A DNA stretch of 64,000 nt, from the NCBI RefSeq assembly GCF_002933815.1, contig NZ_BEYR01000001.1, positions 3,063,091-3,127,090 of the forward strand, read 5' to 3'. A program made the position numbers and the translations under genes. The notes under the pieces were generated by a model. That model was not told the DNA's origin, did not search any database, and saw nothing but the letters and a program-made list of their open reading frames with translations. This DNA comes from Sphingobacterium sp. HMA12 (GTDB lineage Bacteria > Bacteroidota > Bacteroidia > Sphingobacteriales > Sphingobacteriaceae). This document shows positions 1 to 9,020 of the stretch, piece after piece (position 1 is the first letter of the stretch; every line of letters starts with the position of its first letter).

Positions 1-816
1 ACCGTTATGGTTTTTCATGGCGGTATTTGTAATCCAGTTGTCCAAAACTCCCCAACGGTTGCCATCGTATACAGTCGCTGTAAATGGTGTTTTGTAATTC
101 TGGAGGTACCAAGGCGTGATATTATCCTTTTTTATCGCCAATTTGGTCGATTTGACCATAAAGGTATCGATGGCCGAACTATCGGGTCTGAACACGGTAC
201 GATAGGAAACTTCGGCACCAGGAAGATAGCGTTGAAGACCAATCTTTTCATCCTGATTTTTAGTACGCACTACGGTATCCGTGGTGCCACCATCCCAATT
301 TCTATACGCGATACGCAGTCCATCAAAACCCATGGTTTCCGATACATTTTGCAAACCCAATTGCAGCTGCTGTCCAGCGATAAAATTCTGTTCGAGTACC
401 GCACGTTGGTAAAGCCCTTCGCGGTAACGATCGCCATACACATTCCCCACCACATAGGTCGGAACAGAAAAGCGCCCTGCGGCATCCACACTGCGAATTT
501 CAAGATTCATTCGGCCTTCGGGCAGTTTATCGATTAAATAACGTACGGTATCCACCTTACCAGTCAGTTTGACTGGTATTTTTATCGAATCTTGCTTGCT
601 GTTCCAATAGATCCGTAGCTCGGACACACCCGAGGAAGCTCTATAGACACCTTCTACTTGTATACGGTATTTTCCAGAACGAACTCTAATCGAGTCGAGC
701 TTTGCCGGATAGATAATTGCTTTCCCATCCGTATGCTCAGTAAACTCGTCCATTTTGGAACAAGCCGCCAACAGCGCCACAATAAACAAAGACAGCAATA
801 CGATATATCTTTTCAT
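1..816 (-). CDS. DUF4998-type surface lipoprotein, cut at the left edge
   Basis: The frame is open from the ATG at 816 to the window edge, giving at least 272 residues with no stop, so the C-terminus lies outside. A short signal peptide ends in a lipobox (LLAAC, Cys19), followed by SKMDEF and a polar stretch, so the mature protein is a lipoprotein. The rest looks like the DUF4998 family: a beta-rich protein found beside SusC/SusD pairs, probably exposed on the cell surface and binding glycan, though no enzymatic role is known to me. It is the last visible gene of the minus-strand run that starts with the SusC gene at 7153; the gap to the preceding gene is 20 bases, so it is probably co-transcribed. 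The family name is from sequence resemblance only. Confidence 0.75.
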   Translation of the reverse strand, partial: MKRYIVLLSLFIVALLAACSKMDEFTEHTDGKAIIYPAKLDSIRVRSGKYRIQVEGVYRASSGVSELRIYWNSKQDSIKIPVKLTGKVDTVRYLIDKLPEGRMNLEIRSVDAAGRFSVPTYVVGNVYGDRYREGLYQRAVLEQNFIAGQQLQLGLQNVSETMGFDGLRIAYRNWDGGTTDTVVRTKNQDEKIGLQRYLPGAEVSYRTVFRPDSSAIDTFMVKSTKLAIKKDNITPWYLQNYKTPFTATVYDGNRWGVLDNWITNTAMKNHNG

Positions 817-836
817 AACTTTGCTTTTTAAATTGA

Positions 837-2036
837 TTAATAAACGCCCCATACCTGAATCTGGTTAATCTGCATAAAATAACTACCCCGCCAATTGCGC
901 AGATTGCGAATGCGCAGGTATTTGTATTTCGGAGCATCTTCCGGTAGATCAAATGACCAGCCAGAGGTACCATACACTTCGTCTGCATTGGTATTTGTTC
1001 CCGACGGTGTTCCCGATGGTTTACGTACCGTGCAGGTAGCCAATTTCGTCCATGATTCCCAAGAGCCATCCAAATTCGGCGTATTGCTTCCCCAGATCTC
1101 AAAATCACGTAAATTGCCCTTATCGTAGAAGCCATTTTCCCGTCTCGGAAAGATCACCACGCGGCTTAGTTTTGCTTCTCTACCGATCGAGAAAGTCACC
1201 GATTGCGGTACACCTGCGTTCTCCACCGTATAAAAGCTTGGCCATTTGGACGTATTGAGATTGCCATCCCATAGATTGTCCATAGAACCGTAGAGGATTT
1301 GTGCATCCCCTGGCAAGCGCAATGGCGTAAACAATTGCCGGTTAAACAGATTTTCCTCCAATGGCGTAATCGAAGTGTACAGCGTATCGGATTTATTTAA
1401 CCAGCGATCACGGACATAAAATGCGAACTTCATTTCCTTGGATTTCAATCCACGGACATTATATAGGATGATGGAATCCTGTCCATAGTAGTTATCTAAG
1501 GGCAGGTACTCCCCATTGTTGAGCGAGTCTACCATCGGTACAATCACCACATTTCCTTTTTCCTTATTGGTTGAGGTAATGCGGATACCACCAAAGGCAG
1601 CTGTTACTTTCATCTCCCCAAACACCAGATTAAAGATCGGCGTCTTCGGTTCAACAATTACATCTACGGGATCCGACACAACCTCAGCCTTGCTTACCGC
1701 GTATAGTTTAACGGTTTGCGGCTTGGTATCGGGGAATCCATCGATTAAGATTTCATTGGTGTACGTCGATGATTTGACGACACGGGTGGCTCCACTCGCC
1801 ATCACATATTCGGCTTTGACGTACAGTATATTGTCATTCTCCGGAAGGCTATAATGTATGATTGCCTGTCCATAACCATTCACGACGGAGGGATGCTGTA
1901 CCAGTCCCGGTTTGGTCTGGTCGTCCTCCATTAAGGTCCAGCCTTTTTCCTCTTTACAGCCGAGCAGCAGAAACAGCAAACCAGCCATGACATAGATACT
2001 ATTGCGATATATTCGTTTTTTCATGATTTTCTTCAA
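837..2036 (-). CDS. DUF4959/DUF5126/DUF5000 lipoprotein (F5/8 type C-like C-terminus)
   Basis: A 399-residue lipoprotein: the hydrophobic segment ends LLLGC (Cys27), and a second Met at residue 5 (2024) would give a more usual signal peptide. The layout follows the three-part family seen beside SusC/SusD genes: an N-terminal Ig-like part (about 30-140), a middle part (about 140-240), and a C-terminal discoidin-like domain (about 250-399). The last has a FDLPEDAPKYKYLRIRN stretch and a closing QINQIQVWG motif typical of F5/8 type C folds. Such domains bind carbohydrate, so the protein probably helps the SusCD complex hold glycan at the cell surface. It lies 13 bases after the SusD gene and 20 before the DUF4998 gene. 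Confidence 0.8.
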   Translation of the reverse strand: MKKIMKKRIYRNSIYVMAGLLFLLLGCKEEKGWTLMEDDQTKPGLVQHPSVVNGYGQAIIHYSLPENDNILYVKAEYVMASGATRVVKSSTYTNEILIDGFPDTKPQTVKLYAVSKAEVVSDPVDVIVEPKTPIFNLVFGEMKVTAAFGGIRITSTNKEKGNVVIVPMVDSLNNGEYLPLDNYYGQDSIILYNVRGLKSKEMKFAFYVRDRWLNKSDTLYTSITPLEENLFNRQLFTPLRLPGDAQILYGSMDNLWDGNLNTSKWPSFYTVENAGVPQSVTFSIGREAKLSRVVIFPRRENGFYDKGNLRDFEIWGSNTPNLDGSWESWTKLATCTVRKPSGTPSGTNTNADEVYGTSGWSFDLPEDAPKYKYLRIRNLRNWRGSYFMQINQIQVWGVY

Positions 2037-2049
2037 TTTAATACGCTAA

Positions 2050-3948
2050 TTACCAACCCGGATTTTGTACCAAATTCGGGTTGACCAATAGATCACTTTC
2101 TTTAATCGGCCAAAAATAGTCCCTTGGTGCTACGAATCGTTGTTGATAGAAGGTCTGTTCCTGATAGAAAAGCTCCGGATGGTCCTTATCCTGATTGCGA
2201 TCCCAGCCCGTGATATTTTTGTTGAGTTCTTGCGCGGCAAGCTTCCAGCGTCTCAAATCCCAAAAGCGGGAACCTTCAAAGCTCATCTCAATATTACGTT
2301 CACGTTGTATGATTGCACGGAGTCCTTCTTTTGTCGTCGGCTTGGCGCTATTAAAAGCATACTTTGCCCAGGATTCTTTCACCCCTTCCAAACCGGCGCG
2401 CTTGCGAATTTTATCGAGATAGAGGAATACATCGGCTATCGGTCCTTCACTCTCGTTTAGCGCCTCGGCATACATCAGATACAGGTCGGCAAGCCGCAGC
2501 ATAGGCCATGGATACTCTTCGATATGCGAGCTGTTTCCATCCTTAAAGGCAAATTTCCAATTGACCAACTTCTTTGGATAATAGGTTGTAATCGGCACGG
2601 AAACCCCACTGCCAAATAAACCCAAGCGAAGCTGAGTCGTCCAGGTATTTTCGTCCGTCTGACTCGGGCTATTTTCCATGTACCAAACCCCACCGTCAAA
2701 TCCCACATTGGCGTAGAAACGATTTTCCCGGTCAAAATGCAAACGCGCTGTTTGGTAATTTTCGATCGTATTGAACCGTTCGTCATGCGTTCCCGAACGC
2801 AATTGGTTTTTATTACTGAAATCCAAGGTCTTGTCTTCATCCATCGGCACGCCATTTTTGGTATAAAACTGTTCAACGATCTTGATGGTCGGCGCCAACA
2901 CACCATTCACACTATTATTACCAGCATTATTTGGATCGATGTGCGCCATAGACGAGTACTGCAACTGCCAGGTCCTTGAGGTTGGATTTCCCCAGATGAT
3001 CTCGCGGTTCCATTTTTCCGTTACCGCGTTCCGGATGCTCATCTGAATCATTGTGGTATTGGACAATGGACGCACCGGTGTCGGAAATTCGTACAGATTC
3101 ATCCCCAGCTCCTCACAGGCGGCAATCGCTTCCTTTGCAGCCTGCGCTGCTTTACGCCATTTCTCGGCTTGGAAGCCCTGATTAAAAAATAACGTACCGT
3201 CCACATTTTTAAAGGTTGCGTAATCCGTATTACCATTGAATAATGGGCTCGCTGCGTACAACAGGACTTTCGCTTTGATACCTAAGGCAATCGGTTTGGT
3301 AATACGTCCCAGATCGGTTACTGGCGACTGCACGGCATTGGGTAATTTGCCAGCCGCCTCATCCAGTACCTTCACGATATAATCCGTTACTTGGTCGATC
3401 GGCTGACGCTTTACCTGCGTCTCCTCAATTGGTGCTGTGACAGGAACGTTGACATCCATAATGGGAATAGGGCCATAATGGCGCATCAGCATAAAATGAT
3501 AATATGCTTTTAGGAATAATACCTCGCCCTCCCAGGTGGTACGTTCGTCTTGCGTCATGTCGCGCACTTTTTCCGGATTTTGGATGTTCTCCAAAAAGAT
3601 ATTACAGTCGCGAATGGCATTGAACATATATCCGTCCCAGTAATTGACATAAGGATTAGTGACATTTTGATTGCCACGTGCAATATTCCAGTTTGTTCCA
3701 TTGATACTGCGCGTTGGGTAATCCAACCAAAACTCATCCCCCGCCAAGAAGGCTGGATTTACGGTAGGTTCGCCATCATTTGGTAAATAAGAATAGCAAG
3801 TGGCCAAATATTTGATCGCTTCGCTACGCATGGTAAAGGCATTATCTATTGTAGGGGCATTGTCGGGTACAACATCCAAATAGTTGCAGGATTGAAAAAA
3901 CAATAGACCTGATACCACCATCGATTTAAATACAGTTAACTTTTTCAT
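2050..3948 (-). CDS. SusD/RagB family glycan-binding lipoprotein
   Basis: A 632-residue SusD-type protein. I chose the ATG at 3948 because it gives a clean lipoprotein signal (MKKLTVF... LLFFQSC, Cys21); the frame stays open to 4068, but that would place 40 non-signal residues inside the upstream SusC gene. The SusD features are the NYLDVVPDN start, the TPR-like helical middle (TDYIVKVLDEAAGKLP, LGIKAKVLLYAASPLF), the FEGSRFWDLRRWK motif and the closing VNPNLVQNPGW. SusD proteins cap the SusC barrel and bind the oligosaccharide. It follows the SusC gene by 13 bases. The substrate of this pair cannot be read from the visible genes. Confidence 0.93.
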   Translation of the reverse strand: MKKLTVFKSMVVSGLLFFQSCNYLDVVPDNAPTIDNAFTMRSEAIKYLATCYSYLPNDGEPTVNPAFLAGDEFWLDYPTRSINGTNWNIARGNQNVTNPYVNYWDGYMFNAIRDCNIFLENIQNPEKVRDMTQDERTTWEGEVLFLKAYYHFMLMRHYGPIPIMDVNVPVTAPIEETQVKRQPIDQVTDYIVKVLDEAAGKLPNAVQSPVTDLGRITKPIALGIKAKVLLYAASPLFNGNTDYATFKNVDGTLFFNQGFQAEKWRKAAQAAKEAIAACEELGMNLYEFPTPVRPLSNTTMIQMSIRNAVTEKWNREIIWGNPTSRTWQLQYSSMAHIDPNNAGNNSVNGVLAPTIKIVEQFYTKNGVPMDEDKTLDFSNKNQLRSGTHDERFNTIENYQTARLHFDRENRFYANVGFDGGVWYMENSPSQTDENTWTTQLRLGLFGSGVSVPITTYYPKKLVNWKFAFKDGNSSHIEEYPWPMLRLADLYLMYAEALNESEGPIADVFLYLDKIRKRAGLEGVKESWAKYAFNSAKPTTKEGLRAIIQRERNIEMSFEGSRFWDLRRWKLAAQELNKNITGWDRNQDKDHPELFYQEQTFYQQRFVAPRDYFWPIKESDLLVNPNLVQNPGW

Positions 3949-3961
3949 GATACATTGTTTT

Positions 3962-6900
3962 TTATAATCCCACATTGATTCCGATATTATATACCGCCTG
4001 AACCGGATAACCCAAACCATCACCACCCATTTCAGGATCCCACATTTTAAATTTGCTCCATACGGCAAGATTCAGGGCATTGGTATAAATGCGGATATTG
4101 GACATCTTCCAGCGATCCAGGATCTTCTTTGGCACTGTATAGCCCAGTTCAACAGATTTCAATCGTAAGAATGCACCATTCCGCATCCACCAGGTCGAGA
4201 ATTGATTATTGTTGTTATTGAATCCATCGGTCAATCGTGGCCAAAATGCACGGATATCCTGATTATCTTCGGACCAGTGGCTATCGGCTACTTGTTTTAA
4301 CAGGCCATTTTGATAGGGGCCATTGATGGCGAAAGGCGTGATATTTCCAGGATTGATAAAGAAAGATGAACGTGCAGAGCCTTGCAGGAAAGCACTGACA
4401 TCAAAGCCTTTAAAACCGACGGTGAATCCCATACCGTAGATAATTTCAGGATCCGTTGGAAAACCGATGGGCACTTTGTCCAGATCAGTTATTTTGCCAT
4501 CACCGTTAATGTCGCGATATTTGATATCACCACCCATTGTCTTCAATGCACCACCAAAATTTTGCAAAGGCGAATTATCGGCTTCAATATCATCGACAAA
4601 CAGTCGTTCGGCGATCAAGCCATATTGCTGTTTAATCGGATACCCTAAATGTGTCAGGTAAGACAAATTTGCCGGATAGTTCGGTTCTTCGTTGGTCAGC
4701 AAGCGATTTGTCGCATAGGTCATGTTGCCGCGCAACTGCGTCCACCAGGTATTGGCAAACGATTTGTTGTAATCCAAAGCCAGGTCAAATCCCTTACTCT
4801 CCGCTTTACCCATATTGGATTGAATATCCGCCTGAAAACCAGCAGTGGTCGGAATAGTTGAGCGTACCATTAAGATATCACTTCGCTTGGAGTTGTAATA
4901 GTCAAAGACGACACCCAATCCATTTTTAAGATTGAGGTCAAAACCCGCATCAAATGTTTTGGCGCGCTCCCAGGTAATATTGGGGTTGGCATAGCGCGAG
5001 ATCGAGTAACCTGGTCGGGTATAATCCCAAAGGTTACCCCAGGAAAATCCTTTTCCGCCATCATTGGGATTGACCTGCGACAAATAGAAAAAGCGGTCGC
5101 GGTCGTTACCGATCTGGTCGTTACCCACCAAACCATAGGTTGCCCGCAGTTTTAAACGAGATACCACAGGCGTAATAAACTCAAACATTTTCTCTTCCTG
5201 GAGATTCCAGCCTACCCCAAAAGAGGGGAAAAAACCAAACCGTTTGTCTTTGGAAAAACGTTCGGAACCGTTGTAACCAAAATTCGCTTCAAAAAGGTAT
5301 TTATTTTTATACGCATACGTTGCGCGTCCGGACACACCGATATTACGTGCTGGCAGAGAAGCCTGTAAATTGCCTCCATTTGCTGTCTGATAATTCCGCA
5401 TGATACCGATCAGCATACCCGTGATATCATGATCTTTTCCGATGGTTCGGTTGTAATTAAGCGCAAATTCACCGTAGGTTGTTGTATTCTGTATCCGATC
5501 GCCCTGACTATAATCCAGGTATTCTGTCCCCTGGTTTTCATTCAGCAAGCTCAATACCGTATTATTTGTTCCGGGTATTTTCAGCAAATTATAGTAGAAC
5601 GGTTCAAAGCTTCTGCGCACTGAAAAATACGAGTACCGTTGCGTATAAGCCATCAAACGTGCAGATAAACCTTTTGTGATAAAATCAAAGTTCTGTTTCA
5701 GCTCCAATTGTACATTGACTGTCGAACTATTATATTCCTGAAAACCGTTGACCATCTTGGCATACGGGTTATTGTACAAGGTCTTTGTCGTCGGTATAAA
5801 GTTATTGCCGAATAACGGGTGTGTTGTAAATGGCGCGTAAGAAGCCGGATATACTGCCGGAAACATGACTGGATTGGACCAGATGGCTTCTTTGAATACC
5901 CGTTGGCCACCATTGATCAAATTGCCCCAGTCATCATAACCACCGATCGGTCCCTTATAATCGTCAAATTGTGCCGACGTGCGGATAATTCCTATGGTTG
6001 TCGGTGTAATATTTAAGGTGATATTAGACCGTAAAGAATAATTTTTGAGGTTAATGTTATTGTCAAAATTATTGCCACTTTCCGATTTCAAAATTCCCTT
6101 ATCATTGTTAAAAGTACCCGCAACATAATATTGCGCTAGGTTACCGCCACCCGTTACGTTGAAATTGAAACGCTGATTGTTGGTATAATCTTTAATCAAC
6201 TGATCGATCCAGTTGTTATTTGGATAAAGCAGCGGATCGTCACCCCTAGCCGTATGGTCGATCTTATTCTGATCATAAGGCAATGTTCCCCTCGGGTTGC
6301 GTGTCAAAACAGCTTCATTGGCCAAATTCATATAGGTAATATTATCGGCAAATTGGAAGTTTCGGGTATTGGTGGAAATTGAATTTTCGAAACGCGCATT
6401 AAATTTTGCTTTTCCCACGATACCACTTTTGGTATTAACCAAGACCACACCATTTGCACCTCTGGCACCATATAGTGCAGAAGCGGCCGCATCTTTCAGC
6501 ACCGAAAAACCAGCGATATCGTCCGGTTGAAGCCGCGCTAAGGCCGTTGTATTCGATTCCATCCCATCGATGAGGATCAAGGGGTCTTTCTTTCCGGCAC
6601 CAAAGGTCCCGACACCGCGGATAAAAAAGGAAGCATTGTCGTTACCCGGTTCCCCACTCCGTTGATAAGCAATTAAACCCGCTACCCGACCTGCCAGCAT
6701 GGTGGTCAGATTGGAGGTAGGTCCCTTAATCTCTTTCGGATTAATCGAGGTGATCGAAGCGACCATACTCGTCTTCTTTTGTGTGCCATAAGCGACGACC
6801 GTCACTTCATCCAGATTTGAACTTGATGAAGACAGAAAGATGGTCATCCGGTTGGTACTGGTGACCTGAACAGTTTTTCGGTCGAATCCGACCGAAGTCA

Positions 6901-7153
6901 GGACAAGCTGATCATTGAGTTGCACATCTTTGATCAGGAACTGTCCCTGTGCATCCGTTGATACAACTGCATTCTTTCCCATAAAGGCAATTGTAACGTT
7001 GGAAATGGGTAAATGTCCGATGCTATCCAATACAACTCCTCTTAATTCAAAAGATTTGGACTGTGCATTTGCAAAGCCGGCAATCAGAAGAAAGAGGAAG
7101 ACAAGACTACATCGCTGCCATTTACAGATTCGGTAATACATGTGGTAGATCAT
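3962..7153 (-). CDS. SusC/RagA TonB-linked outer-membrane receptor
   Basis: A 1063-residue TonB-dependent glycan importer. Order: signal peptide ending FANAQ (about 31), a carboxypeptidase-regulatory-like domain (about 35-110, ELRGVVLDSIGHLPISNVTI), a TonB-box-like stretch LDEVTVVAYG (114-123), the plug with VLKDAAASALYGARGANGV (about 218-236), then the barrel. There is no STN domain, so it is unlikely to signal to an anti-sigma factor. It heads a minus-strand unit with SusD and two lipoprotein genes. No HTCS, SusR or ECF-type regulator gene lies in view. The start could also be Met5 (7141). The upstream region carries repeated CTATACTA motifs, listed separately. Confidence 0.93.
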   Translation of the reverse strand: MIYHMYYRICKWQRCSLVFLFLLIAGFANAQSKSFELRGVVLDSIGHLPISNVTIAFMGKNAVVSTDAQGQFLIKDVQLNDQLVLTSVGFDRKTVQVTSTNRMTIFLSSSSSNLDEVTVVAYGTQKKTSMVASITSINPKEIKGPTSNLTTMLAGRVAGLIAYQRSGEPGNDNASFFIRGVGTFGAGKKDPLILIDGMESNTTALARLQPDDIAGFSVLKDAAASALYGARGANGVVLVNTKSGIVGKAKFNARFENSISTNTRNFQFADNITYMNLANEAVLTRNPRGTLPYDQNKIDHTARGDDPLLYPNNNWIDQLIKDYTNNQRFNFNVTGGGNLAQYYVAGTFNNDKGILKSESGNNFDNNINLKNYSLRSNITLNITPTTIGIIRTSAQFDDYKGPIGGYDDWGNLINGGQRVFKEAIWSNPVMFPAVYPASYAPFTTHPLFGNNFIPTTKTLYNNPYAKMVNGFQEYNSSTVNVQLELKQNFDFITKGLSARLMAYTQRYSYFSVRRSFEPFYYNLLKIPGTNNTVLSLLNENQGTEYLDYSQGDRIQNTTTYGEFALNYNRTIGKDHDITGMLIGIMRNYQTANGGNLQASLPARNIGVSGRATYAYKNKYLFEANFGYNGSERFSKDKRFGFFPSFGVGWNLQEEKMFEFITPVVSRLKLRATYGLVGNDQIGNDRDRFFYLSQVNPNDGGKGFSWGNLWDYTRPGYSISRYANPNITWERAKTFDAGFDLNLKNGLGVVFDYYNSKRSDILMVRSTIPTTAGFQADIQSNMGKAESKGFDLALDYNKSFANTWWTQLRGNMTYATNRLLTNEEPNYPANLSYLTHLGYPIKQQYGLIAERLFVDDIEADNSPLQNFGGALKTMGGDIKYRDINGDGKITDLDKVPIGFPTDPEIIYGMGFTVGFKGFDVSAFLQGSARSSFFINPGNITPFAINGPYQNGLLKQVADSHWSEDNQDIRAFWPRLTDGFNNNNNQFSTWWMRNGAFLRLKSVELGYTVPKKILDRWKMSNIRIYTNALNLAVWSKFKMWDPEMGGDGLGYPVQAVYNIGINVGL

Positions 7154-7206
7154 AAATTGGTCTTCTTATAGATTGGTTATTATTGCGTAGCATAGTAGCT
7201 TTTAAT

Positions 7207-7237
7207 CTATACTATTCTATACTACTATACAATAGTA
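7207..7237. promoter_or_regulatory. Repeated CTATACTA motifs upstream of the SusC gene
   Basis: CTATACTA occurs at 7207 and again at 7217, with a near copy CTATACAA at 7225; the outer ends also form an inverted repeat, TACTATT (7210-7216) against AATAGTA (7231-7237). The cluster sits 54-84 bases upstream of the SusC start at 7153. Helical-period repeats here suggest a regulator site, but no regulator is known and no good TAnnTTTG element was found for this gene. Confidence 0.3.
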
Positions 7238-7346
7238 AAAACATTTTCCGACATCCACAAATATTTTTTCAAATAATGGGTTCTAACTGTGCATTATAGC
7301 TATTTGATCGAACGGCCGTTAGCTGTGTGGCGGTATGGAAAAAATA

Positions 7347-7386
7347 AAGCGGGATGTATTATCATGGCTGATCATACATCCCGCTT
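7347..7386 (-). terminator. Hairpin terminator (second of two)
   Basis: A perfect 13-bp stem (7347-7359 with 7374-7386) around a 14-base loop, followed on the minus strand by a T-rich run (TTTATTTTTT). It lies downstream of the small minus-strand gene at 7434..7739 and upstream of the SusC transcription unit, insulating the two. Confidence 0.7.
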
Positions 7387-7414
7387 AGTAAATAATTTAA
7401 AAAATTTTGATCAC

Positions 7415-7438
7415 AAAAAAAGGTAGGCCTAGCCTACC
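7415..7438 (-). terminator. Hairpin terminator overlapping the end of the small gene
   Basis: GGTAGGC (7422-7428) pairs with GCCTACC (7432-7438), followed on the minus strand by seven T. The stem includes the stop codon of the 7434..7739 gene. Confidence 0.65.
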
Positions 7439-7739
7439 CTTTTGTCAATGAGTGATGATATTTTAAGGTATGATTGAGTGAATGTGCGGTCTGCCGGGCA
7501 TCGTCCTGATAGGACGATAAATCTTGGCAGGCTCTGATATCTGCTACATCCACCTTGTTTCTTACTTTGCTGATGACCTGATTTAGCTCTGATTTCCAGT
7601 TGCCTGGATCGCCAAAATCGTCCATCCAATTTTTATTGATAAACTTTTTGTAGTTCAAAAGCAAAATATACAATTCCTCACCACTACCGGCGCGATTGAT
7701 TGACGTGCGCCAGTTCTCTAATTTTTCTTTAAAACTCAT
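7434..7739 (-). CDS. Small hypothetical protein (101 aa)
   Basis: A 101-residue soluble protein with no signal peptide or membrane segment. The start at 7739 (MSFKEKLENW) is preferred over an upstream Met that would add a short hydrophobic, unlikely extension. The protein looks helical and charged (FKEKLENWRTSINRAGSGEE, then NWKSELNQVISKVRNKVD) and I do not recognise the family. It has two terminators downstream and stands alone between the SusC unit and a plus-strand gene, so nothing about its context suggests a function. That it ends in its own terminator supports it being a real, expressed gene. Confidence 0.6.
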   Translation of the reverse strand: MSFKEKLENWRTSINRAGSGEELYILLLNYKKFINKNWMDDFGDPGNWKSELNQVISKVRNKVDVADIRACQDLSSYQDDARQTAHSLNHTLKYHHSLTKG

Positions 7740-7903
7740 AACCAGCAATATACAAAAAAATATTGGCATTTCAAAATAGTTGCATTTAAAATGGATAAGT
7801 ATTATTAAAAAATTAAATGATAGAATGATTAAACCTTCGGTGAATTATTCTGGTCATAAAGTAAAGATCCGATATAAATAGATATTATAAAACAGATTAA
7901 ATT

Positions 7904-8530
7904 ATGGCCTTTTTTCACTTAAAAAATATGCTTGTTATTTCCTTTGCAGTGCTATGTATATTGGATAAAAGTATTGCTCAACAAGTTGACGACAATAAAA
8001 GATCTACGTCTCAAACGACATTTCGACATGATAGAGAAAACGATTACGTTACCATAGGCAATCGGACTTTCTACAGGGATAAGATGGTCGAAGGTGTCGA
8101 TGCGCAATCTTTCAAAGACCTCGGTAATGCTTATGCAAGAGACAACTGGAATGCCTATTATCGTGGCATTAAGATCAAAGATGTATCGCCACATTCATTC
8201 CAGTCACTTGGTTGGGGATATGCCAAGGATAGTTGGAATGCCTATTATCGGGGTGTTAAAATTAAAGATGTCTCTGCGCCTAGCTTTAAAGTATTGGATG
8301 AAGGATACGCCAAAGATAGTTGGAATGTCTATTATAGAGGCAATCAAATAAAAGATGTATCCGCCCCAAGCTTTGTTCTTCTCGGGGACGGATACAGCAA
8401 GGATAGCTGGAAAGTCTATTATTTCGGTCAGGAGATAAAAGATGCAACTGCCTTTACATTTAAATATTTAGGTAAAGGTTATGCGAAGGATAGCTGGAAT
8501 GAATATTATAGAGGAAAAAAATTAGATTGA
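7904..8530 (+). CDS. Exported DKNYY-family repeat protein
   Basis: A 208-residue exported protein. The N-terminus is a signal peptide (hydrophobic to about residue 20, cleavage near SIAQQ); Met9 at 7928 is an alternative start. Residues 63-208 are five tandem copies of a 29-residue unit with the core YAKDSWNAYYRG followed by IKDVSAPSF. The core tyrosines start at residues 77, 106, 135, 164 and 193, so the period is exactly 29 residues (87 bases) with no slippage. This matches the DKNYY repeat family, whose role is unknown; such proteins sit in the periplasm or on the surface. A single-gene context with no operon partner except perhaps the small gene at 8580. Confidence 0.8.
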   Translation: MAFFHLKNMLVISFAVLCILDKSIAQQVDDNKRSTSQTTFRHDRENDYVTIGNRTFYRDKMVEGVDAQSFKDLGNAYARDNWNAYYRGIKIKDVSPHSFQSLGWGYAKDSWNAYYRGVKIKDVSAPSFKVLDEGYAKDSWNVYYRGNQIKDVSAPSFVLLGDGYSKDSWKVYYFGQEIKDATAFTFKYLGKGYAKDSWNEYYRGKKLD

Positions 8531-8579
8531 TTTAACACCGCTCTACAATATCCCGCCTGAGTCAAAGCGTCGCATCGAA

Positions 8580-8810
8580 ATGACCAAAGAACTGGATGAC
8601 CTTGTTTACAATTCAAATTTTTTCGAAATACCCCGTCGTGTTTCTGATATAATCCAACAGCTGCATGCAAACAAAGAACAGAGCAATAAATTTTCTGTTT
8701 ATCTCAGCAGCTATTGTGCAGAAGGTACACTGGAATACGAAAAACATGGAAATTATAAAGAATATCGAAAAAAGCATTCTCCAAAACCTGTCAAAAAGTA
8801 TAGTAAATGA
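8580..8810 (+). CDS. Small hypothetical protein, possibly a gene remnant
   Basis: A 76-residue reading frame starting at ATG 8580, rich in Lys, Glu and Tyr, with no signal peptide and a basic tail (KKHSPKPVKKYSK). I do not recognise it. The same frame is open upstream to 8526 and reads like protein there too (LYNIPPESKRRIE before the Met), so either the true start is a non-ATG codon or this is the 3' remnant of a longer gene whose 5' part is gone. It lies 49 bases after the DKNYY gene and ahead of the structured repeat at 8895..9067. Confidence 0.45.
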   Translation: MTKELDDLVYNSNFFEIPRRVSDIIQQLHANKEQSNKFSVYLSSYCAEGTLEYEKHGNYKEYRKKHSPKPVKKYSK

Positions 8811-8894
8811 TCGGTTTTGCACAGTAAAATTGCGATCCAGTCTCATGGAAGTTTCGCGAAGTCCTATGACTGCTACAAACAAAGCAATGGAACT

Positions 8895-8941
8895 TTGATT
8901 TCCCCTCGTGAAAAAATGAAACAAACGCGTGTTTGTTTCAT
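8895..8941. repeat. Left copy of a 47-base imperfect direct repeat
   Basis: This 47-base stretch matches 9021..9067 at 35 of 47 positions without gaps; both begin TTGATTTCCCC and end GTTTGTTTCAT. Inside, 8916-8941 is a near-perfect palindrome (ATGAAACAAAC against GTTTGTTTCAT, loop GCGT). The right copy keeps a hairpin at the same place using different bases. See the finding on this region. Confidence 0.6.
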
Positions 8942-8951
8942 CTTCCCGGGT

Positions 8952-9010
8952 GACTGAACGAAAAACTCCCCTGACTGCTTGTTGCAGTAAGGGGAGTTTT
9001 TCGTTCAGTC
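8952..9010. terminator. Very long perfect hairpin, bidirectional terminator-like
   Basis: Left arm 8952-8972 and right arm 8990-9010 form a perfect 21-bp stem; the loop contains a further 5-bp stem (ACTGC with GCAGT, 8974-8988). A-rich and T-rich flanks of the GC core (AAAAACTCCCC, GGGGAGTTTTT) are typical of an intrinsic terminator working in both directions, here between the plus-strand small gene and the minus-strand PL6 gene. It is longer than terminators usually need. Confidence 0.65.
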
Positions 9011-9020
9011 AACGGACTGG

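Noticed and set aside
3949..4068. N-terminal extension of the first SusD gene
   Set aside because: It lies inside the SusC gene, reads as a poor signal, and the ATG at 3948 gives a clear lipoprotein signal.
8130..8520. 87-base periodicity that could suggest a CRISPR array
   Set aside because: It is the protein repeat of the DKNYY gene; the frame is open throughout.
8613..8924. Minus-strand open frame over the small gene at 8580
   Set aside because: Overlaps the structured repeat and the plus-strand frame; no family or signal features.
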